This document shows positions 1 through 7,423 of a stretch of 10,626 nucleotides of DNA, piece by piece. Every line of letters starts with the position of its first letter. Position 1 is the first letter of the stretch. Source of the DNA: Gracilaria vermiculophylla. Its lineage: Eukaryota; Rhodophyta; Florideophyceae; Gracilariales; Gracilariaceae. The notes under the pieces are model-generated. The model had not been told where the DNA came from. It was given only the letters and a program-made list of their open reading frames with translations, and did not search any database. Where the stretch lies: the NCBI GenBank assembly GCA_019155205.2, contig JAHNZQ020000004.1:2105677-2116302 (forward strand), read 5' to 3'. The translations under genes and the position numbers were made by a program.

Positions 1-125
<125 letters not shown>

Positions 126-235
126 TGGAGGTCGGTGCGGTGGCAGCGGCGAGCGCGAGCACGGGCGTTTTAGTAGCGGCGCGGGACGCGCGGCGCGCTA
201 CGCGCAGCGCGCGGCGCGGGCGCGTGCCACGCCCG

Positions 236-252
236 CGGCGGCGGTGGAGGCT

Positions 253-290
<38 letters not shown>

Positions 291-339
291 GGCGGCGGAG
301 GCGGCGGCGGCGGCAGCAGCGGCGAGCGGCGGCGCGGCG
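236..339. repeat. Interrupted CGG trinucleotide microsatellite
   Basis: CGG/GGC triplets repeat for about 100 bases, with scattered GTG, GAG and CAG interruptions. Read in different frames it gives poly-Ala, poly-Gly or poly-Arg, which explains the apparent long open frames across it. Such tracts are prone to slippage and G-quadruplex formation. Confidence 0.85.
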
Positions 340-673
340 GCGCGCAGCGCGCGCGGCGACAGCGCGGCGGAGAGCGCCACGGCGCGCGCGCGGCGCGCGC
401 CACGGCGCGCGCGCAGCGAGCGCGCGCGCGCACGCATTGCGCGCCAGCCGCCGCGCCGCGCGCGCTGGCGCTGTCGGGGCACGCGTACAAACTGTCGCCG
501 ACAGCGGCGCGGCCCGACGCGCCGCTGCGCCCGCCGCCGCCGCCGCCTCGCGCCCCGAGCGCCGCGCCGCCAGCCGCCCGCCCCCAGGCCGCCCCCCTCC
601 TCGCTCCCCCCGCCCGCCTCCCGTGCGCGCGCCGCGCCTCCACATGGCGGCGCGCGCGCTTTGTAAGCCGCGC

Positions 674-696
674 CGCGCGCGCGCGCGCGCGCGCGC
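674..696. repeat. (CG)n dinucleotide tract
   Basis: Twenty-three bases strictly alternate C and G, inside a longer region of imperfect CG alternation. Such tracts can adopt Z-DNA. It is one of several CG-alternating runs in the GC-rich island, others lying near 384-433 and 925-940. Confidence 0.8.
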
Positions 697-1150
697 AGCG
701 TGGCGCGGCCGCGCGCCGCCTACGCGCGCCGGTCGCCGCGCGACACGTCCGGCGCCTCAACGGCCGCGGCCGCGGCCCGGCGCGCCGCGCCGCGCCGGGC
801 GCGCCGCCAAGGCGGAGAGCGCGCGCGTCGCGGCGGCGCGCGCACCCGCCGCCGAGGCGGTCGCCGCCAATGGGCCTGCGCGCGCCGCGGCGCTGGCTGC
901 GCGCCAGCCGCGCCTAAGCCGCCTGCGCGCGCGCGCGCAGCGCCTGTCGCGCGGCCGCGGCCGCGGCGGCCGCGCGTCGCCGCGCGCCGCGTGCAGCGGC
1001 GCGACGCGCTTAGGCGTGGCGCGGCGCCCTTCTGCGCGGTGCGCCACGGCTGGGCGCCGCCAGCGCGCCGGGCTTTGCTGCCGTGGCGAGCGCTTCGTTC
1101 GCCCATCTCGCCAGTGCGTCGCCCCCCCTGTCTCGCCCCCGCATTGACGC

Positions 1151-1310
1151 CGTCCACGCCTTGGTGCACCTTGCACGCAAACCGCTTCCTGTGCCAGCAC
1201 TCTGGTAATATTATTGCCCTCAAAAGTGCGCCAAAACTGTACTGTAGACTACATTTTGCAAATAGTCTGGACAATTGTTTAAAAAAGATTTGTACACCGT
1301 CTTCTTTCCA
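1151..1310. other. Transition region, nothing recognised
   Basis: Base composition falls from the GC-rich island to ordinary sequence across this stretch. No convincing open frame, repeat or RNA signal is visible. It ends at the left inverted end of the next element. Confidence 0.5.
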
Positions 1311-1711
1311 GTGTCTATCGCACCAGTGCGCTGACCTCATATGAGGTCAAATTGACCTCATACGAGGTCAGCGCACCATCACCCAAAATTAAAAAAATGT
1401 ATTGAAATCTGATCCGTAGGCGTTTACATTTCGAATTTTAGACTTGAAAAACGGCCTACCGTGCAAATCAAGTTCTGCAAACATCTGTCTTCATGGCACC
1501 AATTCACGGACGTTTTTGACAACCACGACTGATTCAACAGCTACAAATGTTGTTTGAGTGTTGTGCACACAGTTCGGGGACTGCCGGTCAAAAGTACAAG
1601 ACACGATAAAGATATCATATTGAAAAGAAATTGCAACTTTTTCAAATGTTTTGGTACGATTCTGGAGTAAATAAAATTGACCTCATATGAGGTCGCTGGT
1701 CCAATAGACAC
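1311..1711. mobile_element. MITE-like element with terminal inverted repeats
   Basis: The left end reads GTGTCTAT-CGC-ACCAG followed by a GACCTCATATGAGGTCA block. The right end, read on the minus strand, is GTGTCTAT-TGG-ACCAG followed by the same GACCTCATATGAGGTCA block. The two ends are therefore inverted copies of about 30-35 bases around roughly 340 bases with no coding potential. A TA follows the right end (1712-1713) and CA precedes the left, so a TA target duplication with one change is possible, which would suit a Tc1/mariner-type non-autonomous element. It abuts the Tc1-like transposase starting at 1720. It could instead be the 5' region of that element, but its own closed inverted ends argue against this. 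Confidence 0.6.
1326..1376. repeat. 51-bp near-perfect palindrome built from TGACCT/AGGTCA
   Basis: The whole block is its own reverse complement except for one base pair. Nested in it are a perfect 18-base palindrome, TGACCTCATATGAGGTCA (1332-1349), and a one-mismatch copy (1353-1370). A third copy, with one end mismatch, sits at 1678-1695 in the opposite end of the same element. It can form a strong hairpin or cruciform. The half-site AGGTCA, everted with six bases between, resembles a nuclear-receptor ER6 arrangement, but that would only matter in an animal genome. Confidence 0.85.
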
Positions 1712-1719
1712 TAGTAAGA

Positions 1720-2693
1720 ATGGCTTGCAGTCCGCCACTTTCCAGAAATTTAAACGCCGAGAAACATTCCAATAGTGCTATCGCTCAACGATTGAAGCGT
1801 TCTAGGGTCGCAATTGCTACTTTTCTCAAAACTCCGACTCTTTATGGACTAAAACGATCTCCGAGACGCCCGTAAGAGCTGAACCCAGGAGGTAAAAGAG
1901 GAACTAAAAGGTAGTTGTGCAAAACAAAACATCGTGCAGAATAAATGTAATAAATCTCATTTTCCACGTTTTTTAACCAACTATATAGAAGCAGATAAAC
2001 AGGAAAAACTTATTTAATTATAGCAAAATGGAAAAAACCTCCGTCTTTTAGAGCCATCACAAGCAGAAGAGAGTTTTCTGGTGTGCTAGAAAAAGCTACT
2101 GGAAAAATGAATGCAAAAATGTTACTTTTACTCATGAAAAATAGTTCAATTCGGACAGACCAGATTGCTGCAAATTTTATTGGCACAATTTTCGTAAGGA
2201 GCGTCATGAGTTTTGTACCAGGCATTCAGGTGGAGGCTCAGTAATGGTCTCGGAAAGTATTTCTAAATAATGTCTCACGGAAATGGAATGTATTGAAACG
2301 AGCATGAATGCGGAAAAATATCAAAAAGTTTTATAAAATTATTTGCTGCCATTCGGTTTATGTTTCCATGGAGAATTTTTCATTTTTCAACAGAATAATG
2401 CACCTGTACATACTTCATCTTTAATAAAAAATTGGCTACAAGAGTTTGAGGTATATGTTTCAGAGTGGCCAACGCGCTCACCAGATTTGAACCCAATCGA
2501 AAACGTTTGGGGACTGCTGGTGAGGATGTAATATGCCCATGGTAGGCAATTTCAGACAGTTTTTGATCACAAAAACTGTGTTAAAAATTGTTGGAAATCT
2601 ATAAAAGTTTTAACTGTATAAAAGTACATCAATTCGATGCCAAAGCGTTGCATTAGCGTTATACAGCAAAAATGATGCAAAATAAACCATTGA
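1720..2693 (+). pseudogene. Tc1-like (DD34E) transposase, dead copy
   Basis: Tc1/mariner transposases bind the element ends through N-terminal helix-turn-helix domains and cut with a DDE/D catalytic domain. The first 51 codons (1720-1875) give an HTH-like segment with SAIAQRLKRS and FLKTPTLYG. From about 2055 a different frame carries the catalytic domain: a FYWHNFRKE segment, SGGGSVMV, QQNNAPVHTS, WPTRSPDLNPIENVWG and the C-terminal SMPKRC motif. The Asp of QQDNAP and the Glu of PIEN (2499-2501) are separated by exactly 34 residues, the Tc1 signature, but the Asp codon now reads Asn (2394-2396). The first Asp (FSDE) reads His (2133-2135). In-frame stops occur at 2142, 2268, 2334, 2529, 2619 and 2673. 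Bases 1876-2055, which should link HTH and catalytic domain, are shortened and unrecognisable. This is an old, inactive copy. Confidence 0.9.
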
Positions 2694-2943
2694 GCGTCCC
2701 GCAGTAAAGATTTGTTATTGATGATCATATGTTTTTGAAGTGGTTTTTTGACTTCACTTTTTTTGAAACCTATTTTTGTAGGCGTCCGGTATACATTTGG
2801 TAGTTTTTTGAGATTTCACAGCATGTCGTATGTTTTTAAAACAGTCTGTATGTTTCAAAAGTACAGGACACCTAGCATTTTGATGTAAATCATCGTTTTT
2901 AGCATTGTGGTGCCACCAAAATCAGTTTTCAAAAACAATAAAG
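2694..2943. other. Non-coding 3' flank of the Tc1-like copy
   Basis: This AT-rich sequence has no open frame of note. It probably contains the right end of the Tc1-like element, but no inverted partner to a left end could be identified by eye. It ends at the TTAA target site of the piggyBac element. Confidence 0.5.
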
Positions 2944-2947
2944 TTAA

Positions 2948-2965
2948 CCCGTTTGGGACGGGAAG
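2948..2965 (+). repeat. Left terminal inverted repeat of the piggyBac element
   Basis: It begins CCCGTTTGGGACGG directly after TTAA. The opposite end, read on the minus strand, begins CCCTTTAAGGACGG; 11 of the first 14 positions agree, including CCC and GGACGG. The transposase would bind and cut here. Confidence 0.82.
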
Positions 2966-3655
2966 AGCTTTTAACCGATGTCCATTAATATGAGCCTCGG
3001 CTAATCAACATGGAGCACAAAATCTCAGGTACACGCTTCGAAGCGCAACTACGCTGAAGCATAAATCGCCTCAGTGCAAAAATATTGATTTGAACCAACC
3101 TCTCTCGCTGAAACACCGTCCATCTCACAAAGCGCATCCACACCTTTGACGCCCTTCGTACGTTCTGTAACTTCCTGTGGTCCATATCTTGATGGGCCCT
3201 GGCATATTGGCATTATACGGCATGCCAACAACCGGTATATCGAACCAAAACAACTCTGGGCGGAAACATTGACGGTATTTGGCGGCCATACCACAAATTA
3301 GCCTTGAGTGGTTCCGAATAGCTCTATATGCTATCTCAATTACTCCAAAACCTTTACTGGGTTTTCTGTCGAGAGTTGTAAGTGTTATACGTTTCTTCTT
3401 CAAACTAGGCTCAGCTCAACATAGTTTTATTCACTCACCCTGTTCGGCATTTTCTTTCTGGTGAATATGGATTTGGTTTCGTGCTGCAGTAGTCTACTTA
3501 CCACAGTAGGATCGTCGCAAATTATACTATGCGTTGTGGACGAAGAACGTAATTGATTGGGCAGAGCCTAAGGTCAAAATAGAGGAAGTACAAGACATGG
3601 TAGTAAACGAAGGAACATGCGAGTGTCAAGTGCGCACCTTTTCCGAGATCTTTGA
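2966..3655. other. piggyBac interior without a recognised gene
   Basis: The longest frames are on the minus strand (3125-3403, 92 codons, with RLICGMAAKYRQCFRPELF and VVGMPYNANMPGPIKIW) and a plus-strand frame at 3279-3464. The minus frame has protein-like composition, but I do not recognise a family. It could be the decayed N-terminal part of an accessory gene or older inserted sequence. Confidence 0.4.
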
Positions 3656-4066
3656 TGTGCATCAGTAAATGTTGGCTTTAGAACAAGACTTGTCTGCCAA
3701 ACACCAAAATCAGAAGGAGAATCATCGCAAATCACCCACCCCTTGGTAGACTCCTGCATGCATATTCGAAACATGACACGCCATAATGAAGATGTGATTC
3801 GTGTGCATCGTGGTGGAACAACTTGGTACTTCATGCAGTTCGGAGATTCATTTGTATACAATGTATCTCTGTTGTATGCTGCAACTAGAAAGCCTGCTTC
3901 AAAGAGTAATGATGCACGCAAGGCGGCATACAAACATTCTGTACAAGAGAAGTAGGGTTTTATGGGAAAAGGAGTGCGCGATAGAATCCCTGTTTGTGTT
4001 CTCGAAGGCGATCGTCGTGTCTGGCCAGATGAAAGTAGAGTCTCTATGTGCTTTAAGCATCAGTAA
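3656..4066 (+). pseudogene. Accessory reading frame of the piggyBac element, possibly P2X7R-C-like
   Basis: One plus-strand frame runs from after a stop at 3653-3655 to TAA 4064-4066, broken once by TAG at 3953-3955. It contains DARKAAYKHSVQ, then after the stop GFMGKGVRDRIPVCVLEG, RRVWPDES and MCFKHQ. The order AAY - G.lGkgvR..IP.CV - R..yPd - Y.GF is, from memory, like the C-terminal part of proteins with a P2X purinoceptor 7 intracellular-like domain, which occur in many transposon-rich genomes. The stop falls where an aromatic residue would be expected, so one base change could explain it. No start codon is convincing and the N-terminal part (the Cys-rich region expected in that family) is not seen. 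It converges with the transposase. The function is unknown. Confidence 0.4.
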
Positions 4067-4174
4067 GTTTATTCTGTTCACAACAGCTTGACGTTTTCGA
4101 TTCTTGAAGTTACTGTACTTGGACGCTTCCGACGACCACTTTGCTTCAGCTGCCGCTCAGCCTCTGTGACAGCA

Positions 4175-4186
4175 ATATATATATAT
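4175..4186. repeat. Short (AT)n microsatellite
   Basis: Six AT units stand just beyond the stop codon of the piggyBac transposase, in the short space between the two convergent reading frames. Confidence 0.8.
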
Positions 4187-4408
4187 GGGCGCACGTCACG
4201 AAACACCTCCTAGAAATGAAAGACGCTAAAGCAATTCACATGAAAAGCGAGGTGGCATTGAGAACATGAGAAAGACGTGGAACACCCGCGAAGTTTGTGG
4301 CTGCTCAGCTGACACAAAAAGCAGTTAACGCTTTTTCGATTATGCGCTTCCAAGAGCATATGATTACCATTGGGAATGGCCGAAGTGCGGGAATCCGAGA
4401 GGAAAGTA

Positions 4409-4487
4409 TGTTGATAGTTCAAATGGTGAACTGTGCGCCCTGTGTCACAAGAGAGTACAGCGCAAATAGCTCATCTGTTTTCTAACA
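4409..4487 (+). repeat. Left LTR of the TRIM-like element
   Basis: It is 79 bases long, opening TGTTGATAG and closing TTCTAACA. It differs from the right LTR only at 4458 (C versus T) and 4486 (C versus G). The near identity suggests a fairly recent insertion relative to the heavily mutated host transposase. Confidence 0.88.
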
Positions 4488-4502
4488 GGTTATGGGCCCA
4501 GC
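4488..4502 (+). promoter_or_regulatory. Primer binding site for half initiator tRNA-Met
   Basis: GGTTATGGGCCCAGC begins immediately after the left LTR. Its complement, GCTGGGCCCATAACC, is the conserved anticodon arm of eukaryotic initiator tRNA-Met. Drosophila copia uses the same site, primed by a tRNA cut in its anticodon loop. This identifies the parent as a Ty1/copia relative. Confidence 0.85.
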
Positions 4503-4516
4503 TAAACGCTAGGACC

Positions 4517-4533
4517 CTGGGTTCAATTCCCAG
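4517..4533 (+). other. tRNA T-arm-like hairpin in the TRIM interior
   Basis: CTGGG, a seven-base loop TTCAATT, then CCCAG form a perfect 5-bp stem with the geometry and loop wording of a tRNA T arm (GGTTCAATTCC resembles a Pol III box B). No D arm or anticodon arm with correct spacing lies upstream, so it is not a tRNA gene. It may be a captured tRNA fragment or an internal promoter remnant. Confidence 0.5.
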
Positions 4534-4638
4534 AAGTGACCTGAGCCTGAGAAATTGTACATGTGTACAGCAGTGGTCAAAAGTGGTTACTGTAAGCTTG
4601 AGGTCTCGTTCTGTAAGGAAGTACAGGGCGAGGGGTCG

Positions 4639-4717
4639 TGTTGATAGTTCAAATGGTGAACTGTGCGCCCTGTGTCACAAGAGAGTATAGCGCAAATAGC
4701 TCATCTGTTTTCTAAGA
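4639..4717 (+). repeat. Right LTR of the TRIM-like element
   Basis: It is a direct copy of 4409-4487 with 77 of 79 positions identical. The terminal CA has become GA. A G-rich stretch just upstream (about 4616-4637, including AGGGCGAGGGG) could serve as polypurine tract, although it is interrupted. Confidence 0.88.
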
Positions 4718-4976
4718 AAGTATGAGATCTTCGTGGTAATGGGGATAACGAAACCCGCCTATGCTGATACTCTGCGTAGTCCATTAAAAGCTGTTCAATT
4801 ACACGATGCTTTCGCAATAGAATGTCGACGTTCGAATCCCCAGGGTTACTGATAGATTTGAGAAGAGCATGTGCGATAATGATATCTGCGTCTAAAACAA
4901 CAGTCAGTACACCCATCGCGACTCGTATTTCTTTCCGGACTGTTGCGGCGGTAGAACGGGACTGATCGAAACGCTC

Positions 4977-5462
4977 TTTTAGGATTTACATTTTTTTATG
5001 CTTTTATTATATGACTCATAAGTAATAGACTGGATATTATATGGTTTACGTAGCCTAGATGCATTTCTCGTGAAATTGCAGTTTGATTCGATGTGTTGTT
5101 TGCCCTAGACAGGCTTTACAACCACGTTTGACAATCCATTTCATCATGCTATGTTTGACATCATAGGCTTTACAGGAACCTATGGGCACTCTTGTTGTCA
5201 ATGTAAGCATCCGAAGTGTGTCCACGACGGAATGTTCTAGAAGCATCTTGCGAAGGATAACTGTGCCATTAAGGACATTCGTTTCGACATTGCATAGCTG
5301 GCAATCAGATGTTTCACATCTAAAGGGGTACCGTAGAAATCATTTACTGTGGCCTCGTATTCGAAGGTCTGATTCTCTACATAAACCCTGGCCGACCTGT
5401 CGACTTCTCCTCGGCTGGTCACCATCGTTCACGTTCTCAACTATTGACCTAGTGTTCTAACA
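4977..5462. mobile_element. Solo-LTR-like insertion, 486 bp, inside the piggyBac transposase
   Basis: The transposase protein breaks after NGVD-R and resumes with FDQSRST about 490 bases later. The inserted block has complementary ends, TTTTAG at one side and CTAACA at the other (TGTTAG...CTAACA with one change). These are usual for copia-type LTRs. It is flanked by CGCTC (4972-4976) and CGGTC (5463-5467), a 5-base target duplication with one mismatch. Removing it with one flank copy restores an Asp-Arg-Phe-Asp-Gln reading. Its interior has only short frames (around 5055-5425) with no recognisable product. Orientation cannot be settled, since the ends are symmetrical. A single LTR left by recombination is the simplest reading. 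Confidence 0.68.
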
Positions 5463-6905
5463 CGGTCCACCCCGTTCACAAATAGGTTATACGCCACAAT
5501 AACCGCCGGAACACGAAAGATGGTGCGATTCAAAGCTTCATCTCCAGTCTATCGAAGTAGAGATGCTAGTCCATGGACACATTTGACAGCATGATCATCA
5601 TCCGGTTTATGAACGCGAACTGTCGGTGTGTCCAATAGATCATTGGTGTAGAATGAGACGACCGTGCGATCTTCAACCACAATGAACCCGCACTTCTCCG
5701 CAACAATCAGTAAGGTAGCTACCGTTTCCGTTTTCACGTTAACTTGCACCAACCGCCAATCACCCCTAGATGCATGTGCCAAATCTTCAATAGCTTTTTT
5801 TCAGCGCTTTTCGATTAGGACCGTCGACATTCATAAAGCGCACAGTGCCTATTACTTTGCATTCACAGTCGCTAAGAGAGTCTAGTTGACGGATTAACAA
5901 GTGCGTTGTATAGAAGTTGTCGATCACCACGAGACGACCATTTTCAGGAGTGGGATGCAGCTGCATTAGCTGGGGCGTCTTGGCGCACCATAAGGCAGGT
6001 GCAGCAGATTCTCGTACTCATTTCCCGTTCTTTTTGCGCTCGGCGGCCCCACGCAAGTTGCTAAATGTATTGGTGTAACGTCGTACAGGAGGAACTCCGG
6101 TTTTATTCCCTGACCCATTATCATGAAACGTATGCAAATATGCATGTTTCCATCCGACTACTGCATACAAATGAATGCCAAATTTAATGGGCTTTGACAT
6201 CATGTAGGACCAGGCCCCTGTCTGTACTTTGCATTGAATAGTATTCTCGTCAAGAGAACTTACTCCATCAGGCACTGCTAGTGTAGCTGGATTTCGCTGA
6301 AAATGCTCCAGTAGTTGACGGCTATGCCAGAGCAGATCTAAAATGGCAATTTCTGCATCATAAGAAGCGTAACGTCGCAAGACAGCTCGAATTTTTAAGA
6401 ATGTATCTCGACTCATATTTTTCTAGAAGAAATGATTTCCAAGTAAATCAGAATCGTTCCAGTAATCCTTCAACCTATTTAGTCTGTACAACGACGTGCC
6501 GAGTGCTATTCCAAAGAAAGCCATAAGCTCCTTCATTCTAATGGGTTTCTCTCTCTGCCCCCTTCCAATTAGCTCTTAACTCGTCCGTGCTCTTATGCAA
6601 TCCAAAAATGACGTATTCAGAAGCAGTTGTAGCAAACCTTATTCTCGATAGTGAGCATATGCCCGTTTTATGAGATCTGGTTTTGCGAGGTACAGACCAC
6701 TGTTCTTTACCCATTTTGTGCAATAAAAAACCGTGTCAATGATATTTTTTGTGTCACGAGCTTCTAATCCTGTGACAAGGAACTCCTTTTCATCGTCATC
6801 TTCAATTATGATATCGTGATTGCTGATGTCACCTTGCTCGGCACTATGAGGTGCACTTTCTGTATGGCACTGGAAGCAGGTGTTATCCAGACCAGCTTTA
6901 TTCAT

Positions 6906-7169
6906 GCTCGCGGGTATAGAATTCGGGATGAATTACATTGGGCAGTACTTTTGGCGGTCAATGTTGTTTTTGCGTTGACCAAAGGAGGACTTATAAGCAG
7001 TGCAATCAGAAACCCTACAACAATCTGAGCTGCACATCGTAAGATTCCGATGCACATTATCATAAAATTTGTAGAGCCAGATACTTTGCATGACATAATC
7101 ACAGTTTTAGTTGGCTCAAATACGCGTTCAATCTTTTTTATCCAATTTCATCATTCCACCTATCTCAAT
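6906..7169. other. 5' non-coding part of the piggyBac element
   Basis: This stretch lies upstream of the transposase start and should contain its promoter. No clear TATA box or conserved motif is evident on the minus strand. Short open frames on both strands look like chance. Confidence 0.45.
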
Positions 7170-7272
7170 CTCAGTAGACATAAGCCAACTGCACACTTGG
7201 TAGAACAAGAATCTAGTATTTGTACGTTGAAAAGCTCTTGTCTAATGACAGGGCTAGCTTATGTCTGCTGAG
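7170..7272. repeat. Subterminal inverted repeat (hairpin) near right piggyBac end
   Basis: CTCAGTAGACATAAGC at 7170-7185 pairs with GCTTATGTCTGCTGAG at 7257-7272 in 15 of 16 positions, with a 71-base loop. piggyBac elements often carry internal inverted repeats just inside the terminal ones, used as extra transposase binding sites. No equivalent was found near the left end. Confidence 0.6.
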
Positions 7273-7283
7273 ATAAAGTTAAG

Positions 7284-7301
7284 CCAGCCGTCCTTAAAGG
7301 G
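7284..7301 (-). repeat. Right terminal inverted repeat of the piggyBac element
   Basis: Read on the minus strand it begins CCCTTTAAGGACGGCTGG and is followed outwards by TTAA (7302-7305). It matches the left end at 2948 in 11 of 14 positions. It lies about 380 bases upstream of the transposase start. Confidence 0.82.
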
Positions 7302-7305
7302 TTAA

Positions 7306-7423
7306 AAACCGTTTCAAAGTCATTGGACACTTCACTTTCAAACTTCATTTTGCCTTCTTCAGTGGTTCATTTTCGCTTTTGTGTACAAGATCACACTAAT
7401 TCAACGCTTTTGCATCGTGTTTC
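7306..7423. other. Spacer between piggyBac element and LTR retrotransposon
   Basis: This is AT-rich sequence with no frame or repeat. It should be contiguous with the sequence left of 2944 before the piggyBac insertion. Confidence 0.5.

Larger units (their letters stand above)
4409..4717 (+). mobile_element. TRIM-like miniature LTR retrotransposon (309 bp), copia-type
   Basis: Two direct repeats of 79 bases (4409-4487 and 4639-4717) differ at only two positions. They begin TGTT, and the left copy ends AACA, the usual LTR termini. The 5-base flank AAGTA occurs on both sides (4404-4408 and 4718-4722), a typical target duplication. Directly inside the left LTR is GGTTATGGGCCCAGC, a primer site complementary to the initiator tRNA-Met anticodon arm, as in Drosophila copia. 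The internal part is only 151 bases and has no coding frame, so the element would depend on proteins of a full copia-type relative. It sits in the C-terminal part of the piggyBac transposase; removing it with one target copy rejoins that frame (codons for His-Thr-Phe). Confidence 0.88.
4210..6905 (-). pseudogene. piggyBac transposase (DDE_Tnp_1_7 type), broken copy
   Basis: This enzyme excises the element at TTAA and reinserts it seamlessly. From N to C: an acidic N-terminal part (from ATG 6905), a LMAFFGIALG..YW block (about 6520-6450), MSRDTFLKI (6416), the first catalytic Asp in SSLDENT (6249-6251), the second in VVIDNFYTT (5919-5921), a YTNDLLDTP block, the third in NGVD (5465-5467), an RSTAATVRKE block (about 4960-4930), and a C-terminal Cys/His zinc cluster (4329-4210; CFLC, CSQC, HVNC). 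All three Asp survive. Total is near 630 residues, normal for the family. Lesions: TAG 6423-6425, TGA 6018-6020, TAG 5549-5551, an extra base in an A7 run (5795-5801), and apparent paired shifts near 6640 and 6560. Two LTR insertions also split it. The start at 6905 is tentative. Confidence 0.9.
2948..7301 (-). mobile_element. piggyBac element, about 4.35 kb, with two nested LTR insertions
   Basis: TTAA stands immediately outside both ends (2944-2947 and 7302-7305), the hallmark target duplication of piggyBac. Both ends begin CCC and share an imperfect inverted repeat. Inside lie a minus-strand piggyBac transposase (6905-4210) and a convergent plus-strand accessory frame ending at 4066. Two LTR-type insertions, 4977-5462 and 4409-4717, with their target duplications add about 800 bases, so the original element was near 3.55 kb. 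The transposase is broken many times, so the copy cannot move on its own. Wording of the transposase resembles oomycete piggyBac families (from memory). Confidence 0.88.

Noticed and set aside
1589..2871. Direct repeat CAAAAGTACA(A/G)GACAC at 1589-1604 and 2856-2871 as ends of the Tc1-like element
   Set aside because: The copies are in the same orientation, not inverted, and are only 16 bases; no TA duplication accompanies them.
4467..4541. A tRNA gene or tRNA-derived SINE
   Set aside because: The T arm is good, but the D and anticodon arms are missing or misplaced, a TTTT run lies between would-be boxes A and B, and the region is better explained by the LTR and primer site.
5055..5246. A Cys-containing short frame as a second zinc cluster of the transposase
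   Set aside because: It falls inside the 486-bp insertion; the genuine cluster is at 4329-4210.
7322..7336. CATTGGACACTTCAC beyond the piggyBac element as the right end of the Tc1-like element
   Set aside because: Only AGTGTC is shared with the left candidate end; too short to support.
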